A stretch of DNA of 37,648 bases from Clostridiales bacterium (GCA_031276725.1 JAISMM010000042.1:1-37648), one strand, 5' to 3'; shown: positions 21,452 to 31,305, numbered from the stretch's first letter. A program made the numbers and translations. The notes: generated by a model not told the origin, from the letters alone.

Positions 21452-23542
21452 TTAAGACAGCTTTTCGCGCAGCCTTAAATCAATTCTTCCCTTTTCGTCC
21501 ACCTTTATAACCTCAACCGACACGAAGTCGTCGAGATTGATGACGTCGGTAACCTTTTCGACGCGCTTAGACGATAATTTGGATATGTGAATCATTCCGT
21601 CCTTGCCGGGCGCGATATTGACGAACGCGCCGAATTCCAGTATTTTGACGACCTTGCCCTCGTAGATCATACCGGGCGTGGGGTCCTCGACGATAGAAAG
21701 AACGATTTTTTTGGCTTTTTCCGCCATTTCGAGGTCTGTCGTCGCGATGAATACGCGGCCGTCCTCCTCGATGTCCATTTTTACGCCCGTATCCTCGATA
21801 ATCTTGTTGATGACCTTGCCGCTTTTGCCGATAACGTCGCCGATTTTTTCGGGGTCGATGCTAAAACAGATAATCTTGGGCGCGTAGGGCGACAGCTCGG
21901 GACGCGGCTTATCGAGAACTTCGAGCATTTTGCCCAAAATATGAAGACGGCCGACCCTCGCCTGCTCCAACGCGGTTTCGAGTATGCTTTTGTCGATACC
22001 CTTAATTTTTATGTCCATTTGTATGGCGGTAATGCCCTCGGCGGTGCCGGCGACCTTAAAGTCCATATCGCCCAAAAAGTCCTCTAACCCCTGAATGTCG
22101 GAGAGTATCGCGACCTTTTTGGCGTTTTCGTCCTTGATGAGTCCCATAGCGATGCCCGCGACGGGCGCGGCGATAGGAACGCCCGCGTCCATAAGCGCGA
22201 GGGTCGAGCCGCAAACGCTCGCCTGCGAGGTCGAGCCGTTGGAGCTTAAAATCTCGCTCACCGTGCGGATCGCATAGGGAAAGTCCTCCTCGGGCGGGAT
22301 AACGGGTTCGAGCGCGCGCTCGGCGAGCGCTCCGTGGCCGATTTCGCGGCGGCCGGGGCTGCGCAGGTTACGCGCCTCGCCCGTGCTGTACGGCGGAAAG
22401 TTATAGTGGTGCATATAGCGTTTGAACGTTTCGTCGTCGAGCTGGTCGAGCTTTTGAACCTCGGAAATCGTACCCAAGGTGCAGGTCGTCATAGCCTGAC
22501 TTTGACCCCGCGTAAAAACCGCCGAGCCGTGAACGCGCGGCAAAACGCCGACCTCGCACCAAATATCGCGGATTTCGGTAAGCTTGCGGCCGTCGGGACG
22601 GAAGCCGTCCTTCAATATTTTGGCGCGAACCTTTTCCTTCGTCATATTATAGACGACGTCCTTAATTTCGCGCGTGTTGTCGGGATATTTTTCGGCGAAG
22701 TGTTCGAGCGCCGCCTTATCTAATTCGTCCTGCTTTTCCTGACGGGCGGCGCGATCGGTTTCGGCAAGCGCCTTATCGAGGAGCTTGTCCGCGAATTTGC
22801 GAACGTCCTTGTCGATTTCGTCCGGAATAACGTAGTACTCCATAATCTTTTTGGTTTTTCCGACCTTTTTGACGATGCCGTCGATAAACTTAACCTGTTC
22901 CTTAATTTGCTCGTGCGCGAACATAATGCCGTCGAGCATAACCTTTTCGGACACTCTGTTCGCGCCCGCCTCGACCATCATAATCGCGTCGCGCGTACCC
23001 GAAACGCAAAGGTGCATAAGGCTTTTGGCGCGCTGCTCGTTGTCGGGGTTGACGACGTATTCGCCGTTCACGTAGCCCACGACCACCGACCCCGTGGGGC
23101 CGTAGAACGGTATGTCCGAGATCGACAGCGCGATCGACGAGCCTATCATTCCGAACACCTCGGGCGGTATGTTGGTGTCGACCGAAAGCGCGGTGGCGAC
23201 GACCGAAACGTCGTTAAAAAGTCCCTTTGGGAACAGCGGGCGGATGGGTCTGTCGATAAGCCGCGACGTTAAAATCGCCTTGTCGCCGGGACGGCCCTCC
23301 CGCTTTTTGAACCCGCCGGGAATCTTGCCCACGGCGTACATTTTTTCCTCGAAGTCGACTCCGAGGGGAAAGTAGTCCAGGCCCGGCCGCGGCGCCGCCG
23401 CCATGGTAACGTTTGTCATAACGACCGTGTCGCCGCAGCGGACGATACACGAGCCGTTCGACAATTCCGCGTACTTGCCCGTTTCGACCGTAACCTCGCG
23501 GCCGCCGATCACGGTCTTAAAGATTGTTGCTTCCTTACCCAT
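21452..23542 (-). CDS. pnp: Polyribonucleotide nucleotidyltransferase (PNPase)
   Basis: A 696-residue 3'-5' phosphorolytic exonuclease of the RNA degradosome. Domain order: a first RNase PH core (about 10-225), an alpha-helical linker, a second catalytic RNase PH core (about 310-545) with S-N-G-S-T-S-Q-A-S-V-C-G-S-T and S-D-I-Q-G-L-E-D, a KH domain with I-G-K-S-G-K-V-I-N-K-I, and a C-terminal S1 domain (G-A-F-V-N-I-A-P-G-K-D-G-M-I-H-I-S). It starts at the ATG at 23542 with an AAAGGAG site. It follows rpsO after a terminator-like hairpin, the conserved rpsO-pnp arrangement. Confidence 0.98.
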   Translation of the reverse strand: MGKEATIFKTVIGGREVTVETGKYAELSNGSCIVRCGDTVVMTNVTMAAAPRPGLDYFPLGVDFEEKMYAVGKIPGGFKKREGRPGDKAILTSRLIDRPIRPLFPKGLFNDVSVVATALSVDTNIPPEVFGMIGSSIALSISDIPFYGPTGSVVVGYVNGEYVVNPDNEQRAKSLMHLCVSGTRDAIMMVEAGANRVSEKVMLDGIMFAHEQIKEQVKFIDGIVKKVGKTKKIMEYYVIPDEIDKDVRKFADKLLDKALAETDRAARQEKQDELDKAALEHFAEKYPDNTREIKDVVYNMTKEKVRAKILKDGFRPDGRKLTEIRDIWCEVGVLPRVHGSAVFTRGQSQAMTTCTLGTISEVQKLDQLDDETFKRYMHHYNFPPYSTGEARNLRSPGRREIGHGALAERALEPVIPPEEDFPYAIRTVSEILSSNGSTSQASVCGSTLALMDAGVPIAAPVAGIAMGLIKDENAKKVAILSDIQGLEDFLGDMDFKVAGTAEGITAIQMDIKIKGIDKSILETALEQARVGRLHILGKMLEVLDKPRPELSPYAPKIICFSIDPEKIGDVIGKSGKVINKIIEDTGVKMDIEEDGRVFIATTDLEMAEKAKKIVLSIVEDPTPGMIYEGKVVKILEFGAFVNIAPGKDGMIHISKLSSKRVEKVTDVINLDDFVSVEVIKVDEKGRIDLRLREKLS

Positions 23543-23579
23543 AATTTTTGTTTATTCTCCTTTATTTTGTAAGACGCTA

Positions 23580-23621
23580 AAAAAATAAAAAAAGCAAGGG
23601 CGGGATATTTCGCCCTCACTT
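23580..23621 (-). terminator. Terminator/attenuator between rpsO and pnp
   Basis: On the minus strand, 23611-23621 pairs with 23592-23602 over 11 positions (two G-U), with an 8-base loop, followed by a long T-run. It begins inside 10 bases of the rpsO stop and should attenuate transcription into pnp. Confidence 0.85.
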
Positions 23622-23628
23622 TTTTAAG

Positions 23629-23892
23629 CTACTTCCTGATATCCAGCTTGGCTACCAAAGCGCGGTATCTTTCGATGTCGAGCTCTTTAAGGTAGTTCAA
23701 AAGACTGCGGCGCGAACCGACCATCTGCAAAAGTCCACGGCGCGAATGGTGATCCTTCGCGTGGACTTTAAGGTGCTCGGTAAGGTGGTTGATGCGGTGC
23801 GTAAGCAGCGCCACCTGAACCTCGGGACTGCCCGTGTCGCCCTCGTGCGTAGCGAACTCGGCGATAATACCCGCCTTGACTTCCTTTTCCAT
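23629..23892 (-). CDS. rpsO: Ribosomal protein S15
   Basis: An 87-residue primary 16S rRNA-binding protein of the small subunit. The sequence shows the family pattern: [37 protein letters not shown] and the C-terminal [19 protein letters not shown] site is present. A promoter lies about 100 bases upstream, next to the end of hemZ, so rpsO begins a new transcription unit. The leader is long enough to allow feedback control by S15, as in other bacteria, but I see no proven site. Confidence 0.98.
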   Translation of the reverse strand: MEKEVKAGIIAEFATHEGDTGSPEVQVALLTHRINHLTEHLKVHAKDHHSRRGLLQMVGSRRSLLNYLKELDIERYRALVAKLDIRK

Positions 23893-23979
23893 AAAATTTA
23901 CCTCCGTTAAATATTATACGCCCGCGAACCTAAGTATTTGCATGGAGAGCGCAAGACTTTGGTATCGGGGTACGGTAAT

Positions 23980-24008
23980 ATTATAGCACACGTTAAAAAG
24001 TCTGTAAA
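23980..24008 (-). promoter_or_regulatory. Promoter of the rpsO-pnp-ylxY-mlpA-dUTPase unit
   Basis: The minus strand shows -35 TTTACA (24003-24008), a 17-base spacer and -10 TATAAT (23980-23985). It directly abuts the hemZ stop codon at 24009. Confidence 0.82.
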
Positions 24009-25436
24009 CTAAATTGAGAGGAATATTTGCTTTAACGGCAATCTTTTATTAAATTCCTCTAAATACAGCTTAATATCCTTAACGTTTGCAAAGCGTTCGA
24101 TTTTTACTCCGTGCGCGGACGGAATTATTTTTTTGCTGACGCCGCCCGCCCCGCAAGCCGCCACGGGCAAATTTTCCTCCATAGCGTTAATGTTAAAGAC
24201 GCACCGAAAGCCGTCTAAGGTATAGCCGACGTTTTCGAGATTGCCCGCCGCCAGCTTTTGGCGGTAAAGATAATAGGGAACGTATTTTGCGTCCGACAGA
24301 TATCCGTCGGCGAACGCGACCATAGCGCCCGCCGCGTCGGAGGCGTTCGGATCCGGGAACGCTTGACCGTTCGCGGCAATATCCGAGCCGCGCTTGTTGC
24401 ACAGAGTGTGGACGGTGATATTGTGCGGATTGAGGGCGCGGACGGCCGTCAGCGTGCGCGTGAACGCCGCTAGATCCTCGCCCTCCAATCCCGCGATTAA
24501 GTCCGTGTTTACGGTAAAGCCGAGCTTGTAAGCCTTTTCGTAGGCGGCAAAAAAGTCCGCCGCCGTGTGTCCCCTGCCTATCGCCCGCAACGTAGCGTCG
24601 TTAAGCGTCTGCGGATTTACGCAAACGCGGTTGACCCCCGCGCCGCGCATAATTTTTAACTTTTCGTCCGTAACGGCGTCGGGCCGCCCCGCCTCGCACG
24701 TGAATTCGACGTCCTTATAGGGAACAGCCTCTAAGACGCGCCGCAAAAGCTCCGGCGGGAGCGCGGCGGGCGTGCCGCCGCCCACATAAACCGACGCGAC
24801 CGAAAAGCCGCCGTCGGCGAGCGTTTTTGCCGTAGCGGCGATTTCGCGGACGAGCGCGTCCGCGTAGGGTTCGACGTATTTTTGAAGCCGCCCGATAGGA
24901 ACGGCGACGAACGAGCAATAATTACAGCGCGTGGGGCAAAGCGGAATGTGAACGTAAAAATCGACCGTCTTACCGTCCCCGCGCCTTACGCAGCCGCTTT
25001 GGGCGGCGATAACGCGCGAAACGAGCCGCGCTTTATCGGCGGAAACAAGATATTTTTCGCTCATCGCCGCCGCGATTTCGCCGGGCGGAACGCCCTCGCT
25101 TAACAGTCCGTAGCCGAGCCTTACGGGCCGTACCCCGGTAAGCGCGCCCCACGGCAAGGAAACGCCCAAACGGTCTTGCAGCGCCTTATAGAGCGATATT
25201 TTGCGTTGGCGCAAAAGAATTTTACGCGCGGCGGTTTTGTCGTCCGGCACGGCGTCGGAGTAGCTAAAAACGTATTCGGCGCCGTCCGCCGTTATTGTGT
25301 CGGACGCGCCGCCGCCGTCGAAGGCGACCGTTTGCACAGCGGAAAAACCGCGCCCGCCCGACTGCGTGTAAAACTGCCGCGCAAGCTCGAACAGCTCGGA
25401 CTCGAACGGCTTATAATTACATTCGTAGCCAAACAT
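24009..25436 (-). CDS. hemZ: HemZ-type coproporphyrinogen dehydrogenase-like radical SAM protein
   Basis: A 475-residue protein. An N-terminal domain of about 165 residues particular to HemZ precedes the radical SAM core, whose cluster motif is C-P-T-R-C-N-Y-C-S-F near residue 172. Other HemN-family marks are V-Y-V-G-G-G-T-P, T-C-E-A-G-R-P-D, G-V-N-R-V-C-V-N-P-Q-T, G-R-G-H-T and N-T-D-L-I-A-G-L-E-G-E. HemZ is annotated as an oxygen-independent coproporphyrinogen III oxidase, though activity is not firmly shown for many members. Its ATG is one base after the rsh stop, with the AGGAGC site inside rsh, so the two are coupled. Confidence 0.9.
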   Translation of the reverse strand: MFGYECNYKPFESELFELARQFYTQSGGRGFSAVQTVAFDGGGASDTITADGAEYVFSYSDAVPDDKTAARKILLRQRKISLYKALQDRLGVSLPWGALTGVRPVRLGYGLLSEGVPPGEIAAAMSEKYLVSADKARLVSRVIAAQSGCVRRGDGKTVDFYVHIPLCPTRCNYCSFVAVPIGRLQKYVEPYADALVREIAATAKTLADGGFSVASVYVGGGTPAALPPELLRRVLEAVPYKDVEFTCEAGRPDAVTDEKLKIMRGAGVNRVCVNPQTLNDATLRAIGRGHTAADFFAAYEKAYKLGFTVNTDLIAGLEGEDLAAFTRTLTAVRALNPHNITVHTLCNKRGSDIAANGQAFPDPNASDAAGAMVAFADGYLSDAKYVPYYLYRQKLAAGNLENVGYTLDGFRCVFNINAMEENLPVAACGAGGVSKKIIPSAHGVKIERFANVKDIKLYLEEFNKRLPLKQIFLSI

Positions 25437-25437
25437 T

Positions 25438-27576
25438 TCAGGTCGTGCTCCTAAAAACCTTTTCGACCTCGGGAATGTTCCTGATTTTTTTTACAAGCAA
25501 CTCGATTTGCTCGATTTCGGTTACGCACACCCCGAAGCTGATTATGGCGGTGCGGTTTTTGTCGAGGCGGGCGTTCATCGAATCGATCGACAGCTTTAAT
25601 TCCGATATGAGCGTCGTTATTTTTGCCAAAAGTCCGCTCGAATTTTTCGCCTCGACCTGCAACGCCACGACGAACGACGCGCCCGCTTTATCGGTCCAAT
25701 GCGCCTCGATAAGTCGGAACGGCTCCGCGTTTTTCATATTCGGGCAGGTTTTGCGGTGAACCGCCACGCCGCGTCCGCGCGATATAAAGCCCACTATGTC
25801 GTCGCCCGGCACGGGGTTGCAGCACTTGGCTATGCGCACCAAAAGGTCGTCGTGGCCGTTTATAACAACGCCCTGACTGTCGGTCTTGCGCCGTTTGGCG
25901 GTCTTTGTTTCGGCGGTTTTTTTCGACTCGTTTTCGCGGCGGTGAAAGTCGATCAGCTTTAACAGAATTTGATTGACGGTAAAGCCGCCGTACCCCACGG
26001 ACGCGTAAAGGTCGTCGATAGAAGAAATCGAATAGCGCCGCATAACGACGTCGAGCCACTTGGGAACCATAAGCGACGGCAGAGTATAGCCGCGCCGCTT
26101 GGCCTCCTCCTCCAACATTTCGCGCCCGAGCTTAATGTTTTCCTCCTTCATCTCCTTTTTGAAAAAGGCGTTAATCTTGGACTTTGCCTGCGTCGTCTTT
26201 ACAAAGCGGAGCCAGTCGCGGCTGGGGCCCTTGCCGGAATTCGACGTTATGATTTCGATATAGTCGCCCGTTTGCAGCTTAGTTTCGAGCGGGACTATTT
26301 TGCTGTTGATTTTTGCGCCCGCGCACTTGTTGCCCACCTCGCTGTGAACGCCGTATGCAAAATCGACGGGCGTCGCGCCCTCGGGCAAAATGATGACGTC
26401 GCCTTTCGGCGTGAACACGAACGCCTCGCCGCTGTAAAGGTCGAATTTTAGGGATTCGTAGAACTCCTGCGGCGACGCGATATTTTCGCCCTGAACGTCC
26501 ATAACGCCGCGCAGCCATTCGAGCTTTTGATCGAGCGAATCCGAGCCGGCGCGCTGTTCCTTGTACTTCCAATGCGCCGCCACGCCGTATTCGGCTATGC
26601 GGTGCATTTCGCCCGTGCGAATCTGAATCTCGAACGGCATACCGAACGTCGTCATAACGGTGGTATGGAGCGACCTATAATTGTTCGGCTTGGGAACGGC
26701 TATATAGTCCTTAAAGCGCCCCGGGATCGGCTTCCACTTGGTGTGAATCATTCCGAGAGTTTCGTAGCAGTCCTTGACCGACCCGACGATTACGCGCACG
26801 GCGGTAAGGTCGTAAATTTGCTCGAACGTACGGTTTTGATTGACCATTTTTTTATAGATGCTGTAAAAGTGCTTGGGCCGCCCGCTGACCTCGCCCGATA
26901 TGCCGAGTTTATTCAGCATATCCTCCAACTGCTTGCAAATTTGGTTGACGAGCGTTTGACGCTCGGCGCGTTTTAACGAGATTTCGTTGACGAGCGAATC
27001 ATAAACGGCGGGATGGAGCGTTTTTAGGCATAAGTCCTCCAATTCGCACTTAAAATAGCTTAAACCGAGGCGGCTCGCGAGCGGCGCGTAAATTTCGAGC
27101 GTTTCCTTCGCCATGGCAAGCTGACGCTCGCCCGATATTCCGCCGAGGGTGCGCATATTGTGCAAACGGTCGGCGAGCTTTATCAAAATGACGCGGATGT
27201 CCTTCGCCATAGCGAAAAACATCCGTCGGAAATTTTCCGCCTGCTCCTCCTCCTTCGATTTGAACGTAATCTTGTCGAGCTTAGTTACGCCGTCCACAAG
27301 GTCGGCTATCTCGTCGCCGAACAAGGCGCGCAGCTCCTTGGCGGTGGCGGGCGTGTCCTCGATGACGTCGTGCAGGAGCGCCGCCCCTATTCCGGCGTAA
27401 TCGAGTCCCAAATCGAGCAGAATATTGGCGACGGCGGCGGGGTGTGTAATGTACGGCTCGCCCGACTCGCGCGTCTGCCCCGCGTGCATCTTGGCGGCGT
27501 AGGCGCAAATTTTGTCTAAAAGAGCGCATTGGGCGCCGTTAAAAATTTGGCGGTAACGCGCCTGCAAATGCTCCAT
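25438..27576 (-). CDS. relA: Bifunctional (p)ppGpp synthetase/hydrolase (Rel/RSH)
   Basis: A 712-residue long RSH controlling the stringent response. Domain order: an HD hydrolase (about 20-180) with intact H-D-V-I-E-D-T and H-P-A-A-V-A, indicating ppGpp hydrolysis; the synthetase domain (about 220-345) with Y-D-L-T-A-V-R-V-I-V and the G-loop N-Y-R-S-L-H-T-T-V; a TGS domain (about 380-445, V-F-T-P-K-G-D-V); a helical region; a zinc-finger-like segment I-A-K-C-C-N-P-V-P-G-D; and a C-terminal ACT domain. It starts two bases after recJ with a GAGGG site inside recJ. Both catalytic halves look intact, as expected for the single long Rel of Gram-positive bacteria. Confidence 0.96.
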   Translation of the reverse strand: MEHLQARYRQIFNGAQCALLDKICAYAAKMHAGQTRESGEPYITHPAAVANILLDLGLDYAGIGAALLHDVIEDTPATAKELRALFGDEIADLVDGVTKLDKITFKSKEEEQAENFRRMFFAMAKDIRVILIKLADRLHNMRTLGGISGERQLAMAKETLEIYAPLASRLGLSYFKCELEDLCLKTLHPAVYDSLVNEISLKRAERQTLVNQICKQLEDMLNKLGISGEVSGRPKHFYSIYKKMVNQNRTFEQIYDLTAVRVIVGSVKDCYETLGMIHTKWKPIPGRFKDYIAVPKPNNYRSLHTTVMTTFGMPFEIQIRTGEMHRIAEYGVAAHWKYKEQRAGSDSLDQKLEWLRGVMDVQGENIASPQEFYESLKFDLYSGEAFVFTPKGDVIILPEGATPVDFAYGVHSEVGNKCAGAKINSKIVPLETKLQTGDYIEIITSNSGKGPSRDWLRFVKTTQAKSKINAFFKKEMKEENIKLGREMLEEEAKRRGYTLPSLMVPKWLDVVMRRYSISSIDDLYASVGYGGFTVNQILLKLIDFHRRENESKKTAETKTAKRRKTDSQGVVINGHDDLLVRIAKCCNPVPGDDIVGFISRGRGVAVHRKTCPNMKNAEPFRLIEAHWTDKAGASFVVALQVEAKNSSGLLAKITTLISELKLSIDSMNARLDKNRTAIISFGVCVTEIEQIELLVKKIRNIPEVEKVFRSTT

Positions 27577-27578
27577 AG

Positions 27579-29939
27579 CTAAACCCTCGCCGACAGATAG
27601 TTATAAATCCGCGACGCGGTAAGCTCCGTCCTTTGCGGTTCCTTGCGCTCGACCGCAAACGCGTCGGACGTGTCGCGGCGCGGCGCAAAGTACCCGAGCT
27701 CGCAAAAAACGGTGAAGCACGCCATAAATTGGCGCAAATCGAGTCCCGGCTCGCGCGAGGAAAGCGTCTTAAAAAAGCCGAAAACGTCCTGAGCCCGAAT
27801 ATTGAGGTTGTCCTGCACGGCCTTGTAGTAGCGGCCGAAGGTATCGCGCGACATATCCAGCCCCGCCGTGAATTCGCGTTCGTTGTTTTGGGCGGGGACG
27901 TAGACTCTTGCGGTCGTGCGGCCGTTAATATACGAGATTATGTTTTCGCCCACGGGGGTGTCGGCGAATATAACCGTGTCGTACGCTTCGAGCGTCAACC
28001 GCTCGTCGAACGAGGGCGACACGATTATCCGCGAATAGTTGTTCTTTGTGCTCGCGTACAAAAATTCGTGCATAACGAACGCGTCCTTGATTTTTTGCGG
28101 CAACGCGTCGTACGTTTGACGGCAGCCCGCTATCAAAAGAACGCTGAACAACGATTCCTTGCAAAGCGACGCAAGCTCGCCGCGCCCGTAGCGCGTAAAG
28201 ACGGGCGGCGCGTCCGTTTTTGCCGCGACGTATTTAAGAAAGTTCGCCCGCGCGACGGCGTCGTTAATATACAGCTTTTGCGGCCGCACTCCCTTGACTA
28301 TCGCCTTGGGGTAAGGGCCGCCGTAGTTGTTCCGGTGTACCTCGACGATCAATTCCTTTTCGTCGTCGCCGAGCAAAAATTGATTTTCGGAATAAAAATT
28401 GAACGCCATCAGCAAAAGCCCGTTTTTGGCCACTATATTGGTGTGGTTGGGATTCCCCTTTTGCGGCGCGATCTGTATGCCGTCGACCTTGACGCGGAAT
28501 AGGGGGCGGCGGTTGCCGTTCCCGAACGGCTCCATTTTTTCGATGTCCTCGGCAAGCTCCGCGCCGAAATCCTCTAGCGCAAGCTCGGCGTCGTATTCGC
28601 ACGCGGGCGCGAATATTTGCTCGGGGAGCGGCTCCAAATACTCGTAAACGCGCTTGGTAAACGCCTCTATATTTTCGGTCTCTATCGAAAATCCCGCCGC
28701 CTGGCTGTGGCCGCCGTACTCCCTCAACAAATCCGACGAGGCGCAAAGAATATCGTATATGCTTATGCCGTTTATGCCGCGCGACGTGCCCTTGTAGTGG
28801 TCGCCGGAGCTTACCAATATAAACGTCGGCCGCCTAAAATCCCCCGCTATACGCGCCGCCAAAATGCCCGTAATGCCTTTTTCCCATTCGGGATGCGTGA
28901 GTATTACGGCGCGGTTATCGAGCAGTCTTTCCTTTTTTATAAGGGCGACCGCCTCGTTATAAAGCTCGTCGCCGCGCGTTTTGCGCCTTTGGTTGTCGTC
29001 GTTGAATTCGGCGACAAGCTCGTCCGTTCTCTTTTTATCGGCGGTCGTAAAAAGCTCGAACGCCCTGAACGCGTCGCCCATTCTGCCGGCGGCGTTTATG
29101 CGCGGCGCGATTTTGTAGGCGATATCCCCCGCCGTACAGCCGCCCGAAAGCTGCTGATCGGCAAGCAGCGCCGCGAGCCCCGCATTTTTAAGATTTTCGG
29201 CTTTAAGCCCCAGCTGTACTATAAGGCGGTTTTCGTCGGTGAGCAAAACAAGGTCGGCGATCGTCGCCACGCAGGCAAGGTCTATGTAGCGCATAGCCTC
29301 CGTTATGCCGCCTAGCGCGTGAACCACCTTGAACGCCACGCCCGCCCCGCAAAGGTGGTCTATCGGGTAGCCGCAATCGGGACGCTTGGGATTTACGACT
29401 ATGCACGGCGGAAGCGTGCCGCTAAGCTCGTGGTGATCCGTTATAATAAAGTCCACGCCCAATTCTTGGGCGTACTCGACCTCCTTTGCCGCCGAAATTC
29501 CGCAGTCGCACGTTATTATAAGGTCGGGGCAGGCGTTTTCGATAATTTTTTCGAGCGTGTCGATATGCACCCCGTAGCCGTCGCCGTCGCGGTTCGGGAT
29601 ATGCGTAAACAGATTGAGCCCGCGCGAGGACAGATACATCGAAAATATCGCGGCGGCGCAAATTCCGTCCGCGTCGTAATCGCCGTAAACGACGACTTTT
29701 TCATTGTTTTCGATAGCTTTTTCGATCCTTTTTACCGCCGCGTCCATATCCTTTAACAAAAACGGGTCGTAAAAATCGGCGGGATCGGGATTAAGAAATT
29801 TTTTGACAAGCTCCGGCGTGTCGATACCGCGAAAAAACAGCAGCTCCGCCAGGCGCGGATTCAAGCCGTTTTCCTTTGCGAACGCCGCCGTCTTTTGCGG
29901 GTCGACACTGTTGTTGCGTTTTACTAATTCTATGTTCAT
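27579..29939 (-). CDS. recJ: Single-stranded-DNA-specific exonuclease RecJ
   Basis: A 786-residue DHH-family 5'-3' exonuclease used in recombination and repair. The catalytic motifs are V-V-Y-G-D-Y-D-A-D-G, T-C-D-C-G-I-S, I-T-D-H-H-E (the DHH motif) and C-G-A-G-V-A-F-K, followed by the DHHA1 domain with G-G-H-S-Q-A-A-G-F and an OB-fold. The 200 or so C-terminal residues form the extra domain found in Gram-positive RecJ. The start at 29939 has only a poor Shine-Dalgarno sequence and follows the secF terminator hairpin by about 20 bases. The run recJ-rsh-hemZ has almost no spacers, pointing to one transcript. Confidence 0.96.
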   Translation of the reverse strand: MNIELVKRNNSVDPQKTAAFAKENGLNPRLAELLFFRGIDTPELVKKFLNPDPADFYDPFLLKDMDAAVKRIEKAIENNEKVVVYGDYDADGICAAAIFSMYLSSRGLNLFTHIPNRDGDGYGVHIDTLEKIIENACPDLIITCDCGISAAKEVEYAQELGVDFIITDHHELSGTLPPCIVVNPKRPDCGYPIDHLCGAGVAFKVVHALGGITEAMRYIDLACVATIADLVLLTDENRLIVQLGLKAENLKNAGLAALLADQQLSGGCTAGDIAYKIAPRINAAGRMGDAFRAFELFTTADKKRTDELVAEFNDDNQRRKTRGDELYNEAVALIKKERLLDNRAVILTHPEWEKGITGILAARIAGDFRRPTFILVSSGDHYKGTSRGINGISIYDILCASSDLLREYGGHSQAAGFSIETENIEAFTKRVYEYLEPLPEQIFAPACEYDAELALEDFGAELAEDIEKMEPFGNGNRRPLFRVKVDGIQIAPQKGNPNHTNIVAKNGLLLMAFNFYSENQFLLGDDEKELIVEVHRNNYGGPYPKAIVKGVRPQKLYINDAVARANFLKYVAAKTDAPPVFTRYGRGELASLCKESLFSVLLIAGCRQTYDALPQKIKDAFVMHEFLYASTKNNYSRIIVSPSFDERLTLEAYDTVIFADTPVGENIISYINGRTTARVYVPAQNNEREFTAGLDMSRDTFGRYYKAVQDNLNIRAQDVFGFFKTLSSREPGLDLRQFMACFTVFCELGYFAPRRDTSDAFAVERKEPQRTELTASRIYNYLSARV

Positions 29940-29959
29940 AAGTTTATTTATCGAATTTT

Positions 29960-29996
29960 AACAAAACAAGCCCCTTGTTAAAGGGCTTGTTTTGTT
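29960..29996 (-). terminator. Hairpin after secF, probable terminator or attenuator
   Basis: AACAAAACAAGCCC (29960-29973) and GGGCTTGTTTTGTT (29983-29996) form a perfect 14-bp stem with a 9-base loop. T-rich sequence is part of the arm on either strand, so it could act in both directions. It separates secF from recJ; some read-through is likely because recJ has no clear promoter. Confidence 0.7.
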
Positions 29997-29997
29997 A

Positions 29998-31305
29998 CTA
30001 ATTCGCGGAGGTGAGTTTTTCCGCCGTTTTTTCGGACGTAACGGGGTTCGCGCGCCTTTGCAACCGCTCCTTCCATATAGCCCAAACGGACGGCGAGATA
30101 AATATCGAGGAATAGGTTCCGGCGAGCAGGCCTATTATTATGGGCAAAGCGAACACGCGGATGGACGGCACGCCGATTATCGCCACCATAGCGATGGTTA
30201 TAAGCGTGGTAACGGTCGTATTTATCGAGCGCAAAAGCGTTTCCTTAACCGAGGTCGAGGCGATTACGGACGGCGGCGCACCCTTGCGCGTAAGCGTCTT
30301 CATATTTTCGCGTATGCGGTCAAAAATAATTATCGTGTTGTTTATGGAGTAGCCGAGTATAGTTATAAGGGCGGCTATAAACGTCGCGTTGATTTCGATT
30401 CTGAAAATCGTCACGAACGAAAACATTACTATAACGTCGTGCAACAGCGCCAAAATCGCGGCGACGCCCGACGAAACCTCGAAGCGGAACGCTATATAAA
30501 CGAGCATAAGCACGATCGCGAGCGCGACCGCCAAAATAGCGTTTGTCAAAAGCTCGCCGCTTACCGTCGCGCTGACTACGTCGCCTTGAATCGCCTGCCC
30601 CGAATAGCCGTCGTAAACCGACAGCGCGTCGGTAAGCCCCGACAGCTTGTCCGCTATCGCGGCGGGCGCGGTTATATAGACTATCCTGTTGTTGTTTGCG
30701 TCGAGCGTAACGGCGTCGTCTTTGATCTCGATTCCGTTTTCGTCGCCAAACGAGCGCGCCTTTTGCCCGATTTCGGTCAAAAGCTCCTTCATCGATTCGG
30801 GATACTCCGCCCTGACCGCGCCGTTATTAAAGGTAACGGACAGCGGCGAAATGCGGAACAGCACGTTCAACTTTTCGGCGAGTTTCACATTGACCTCGCT
30901 CTCCATATAGGTTTGAACGTCGGTAACGCCGGGCGCCTTGACCTCCTGATAGCGCACGTATATCGACGCGCTCTCGCCCGCGCCCTGATGCTGAACCGAC
31001 GCGACCTTCAAGCCGTAATTTTCGCCGTCGTCGTCGGCGAGGTTTTTGAATATGTCCTCGATGCGCGAAACGTAACCGTCGTAATTTTCGTCGGTCAGCT
31101 TTGTGGACAGCTTTACGTTCATAGAATAGCCGCCGGTAAAGTCCATACCCAAATTGAGCGGACTTCCGAGCGTAAGACCGTAGATTAGCCCCGCGACGAG
31201 CGCCAGGGCGACTATGACGGCGGGAATTATAAAGACCGTTTTGCGCCGTTTAAGAATATCGAAATCCTTATCGGTCAATTTGGCAAAGGTGTTAAACAGT
31301 TTCAT
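29998..31305 (-). CDS. secF: Protein translocase subunit SecF
   Basis: A 435-residue membrane component that, with SecD, uses the proton gradient to help protein export through SecYEG. The start at 31305 is an ATG seven bases after GGGAGGG; a TTG two codons earlier is too close to that site. Features are one N-terminal helix, the G-M-D-F-T-G-G-Y motif, a periplasmic-type domain enlarged relative to standard SecF (about residues 60-235), then five helices with A-L-L-H-D-V-I-V-M-F-S, G-Y-S-I-N-N-T-I-I-I-F-D-R-I-R-E-N and R-S-I-N-T-T-V-T-T-L. It overlaps secD by 14 bases. Confidence 0.94.
   Translation of the reverse strand: MKLFNTFAKLTDKDFDILKRRKTVFIIPAVIVALALVAGLIYGLTLGSPLNLGMDFTGGYSMNVKLSTKLTDENYDGYVSRIEDIFKNLADDDGENYGLKVASVQHQGAGESASIYVRYQEVKAPGVTDVQTYMESEVNVKLAEKLNVLFRISPLSVTFNNGAVRAEYPESMKELLTEIGQKARSFGDENGIEIKDDAVTLDANNNRIVYITAPAAIADKLSGLTDALSVYDGYSGQAIQGDVVSATVSGELLTNAILAVALAIVLMLVYIAFRFEVSSGVAAILALLHDVIVMFSFVTIFRIEINATFIAALITILGYSINNTIIIFDRIRENMKTLTRKGAPPSVIASTSVKETLLRSINTTVTTLITIAMVAIIGVPSIRVFALPIIIGLLAGTYSSIFISPSVWAIWKERLQRRANPVTSEKTAEKLTSAN

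Noticed and set aside
29992..31188. 398-residue plus-strand frame opposite secF
   Set aside because: It is an antisense shadow of a GC-rich membrane-protein gene, Arg/Tyr-rich, with no recognisable motif.
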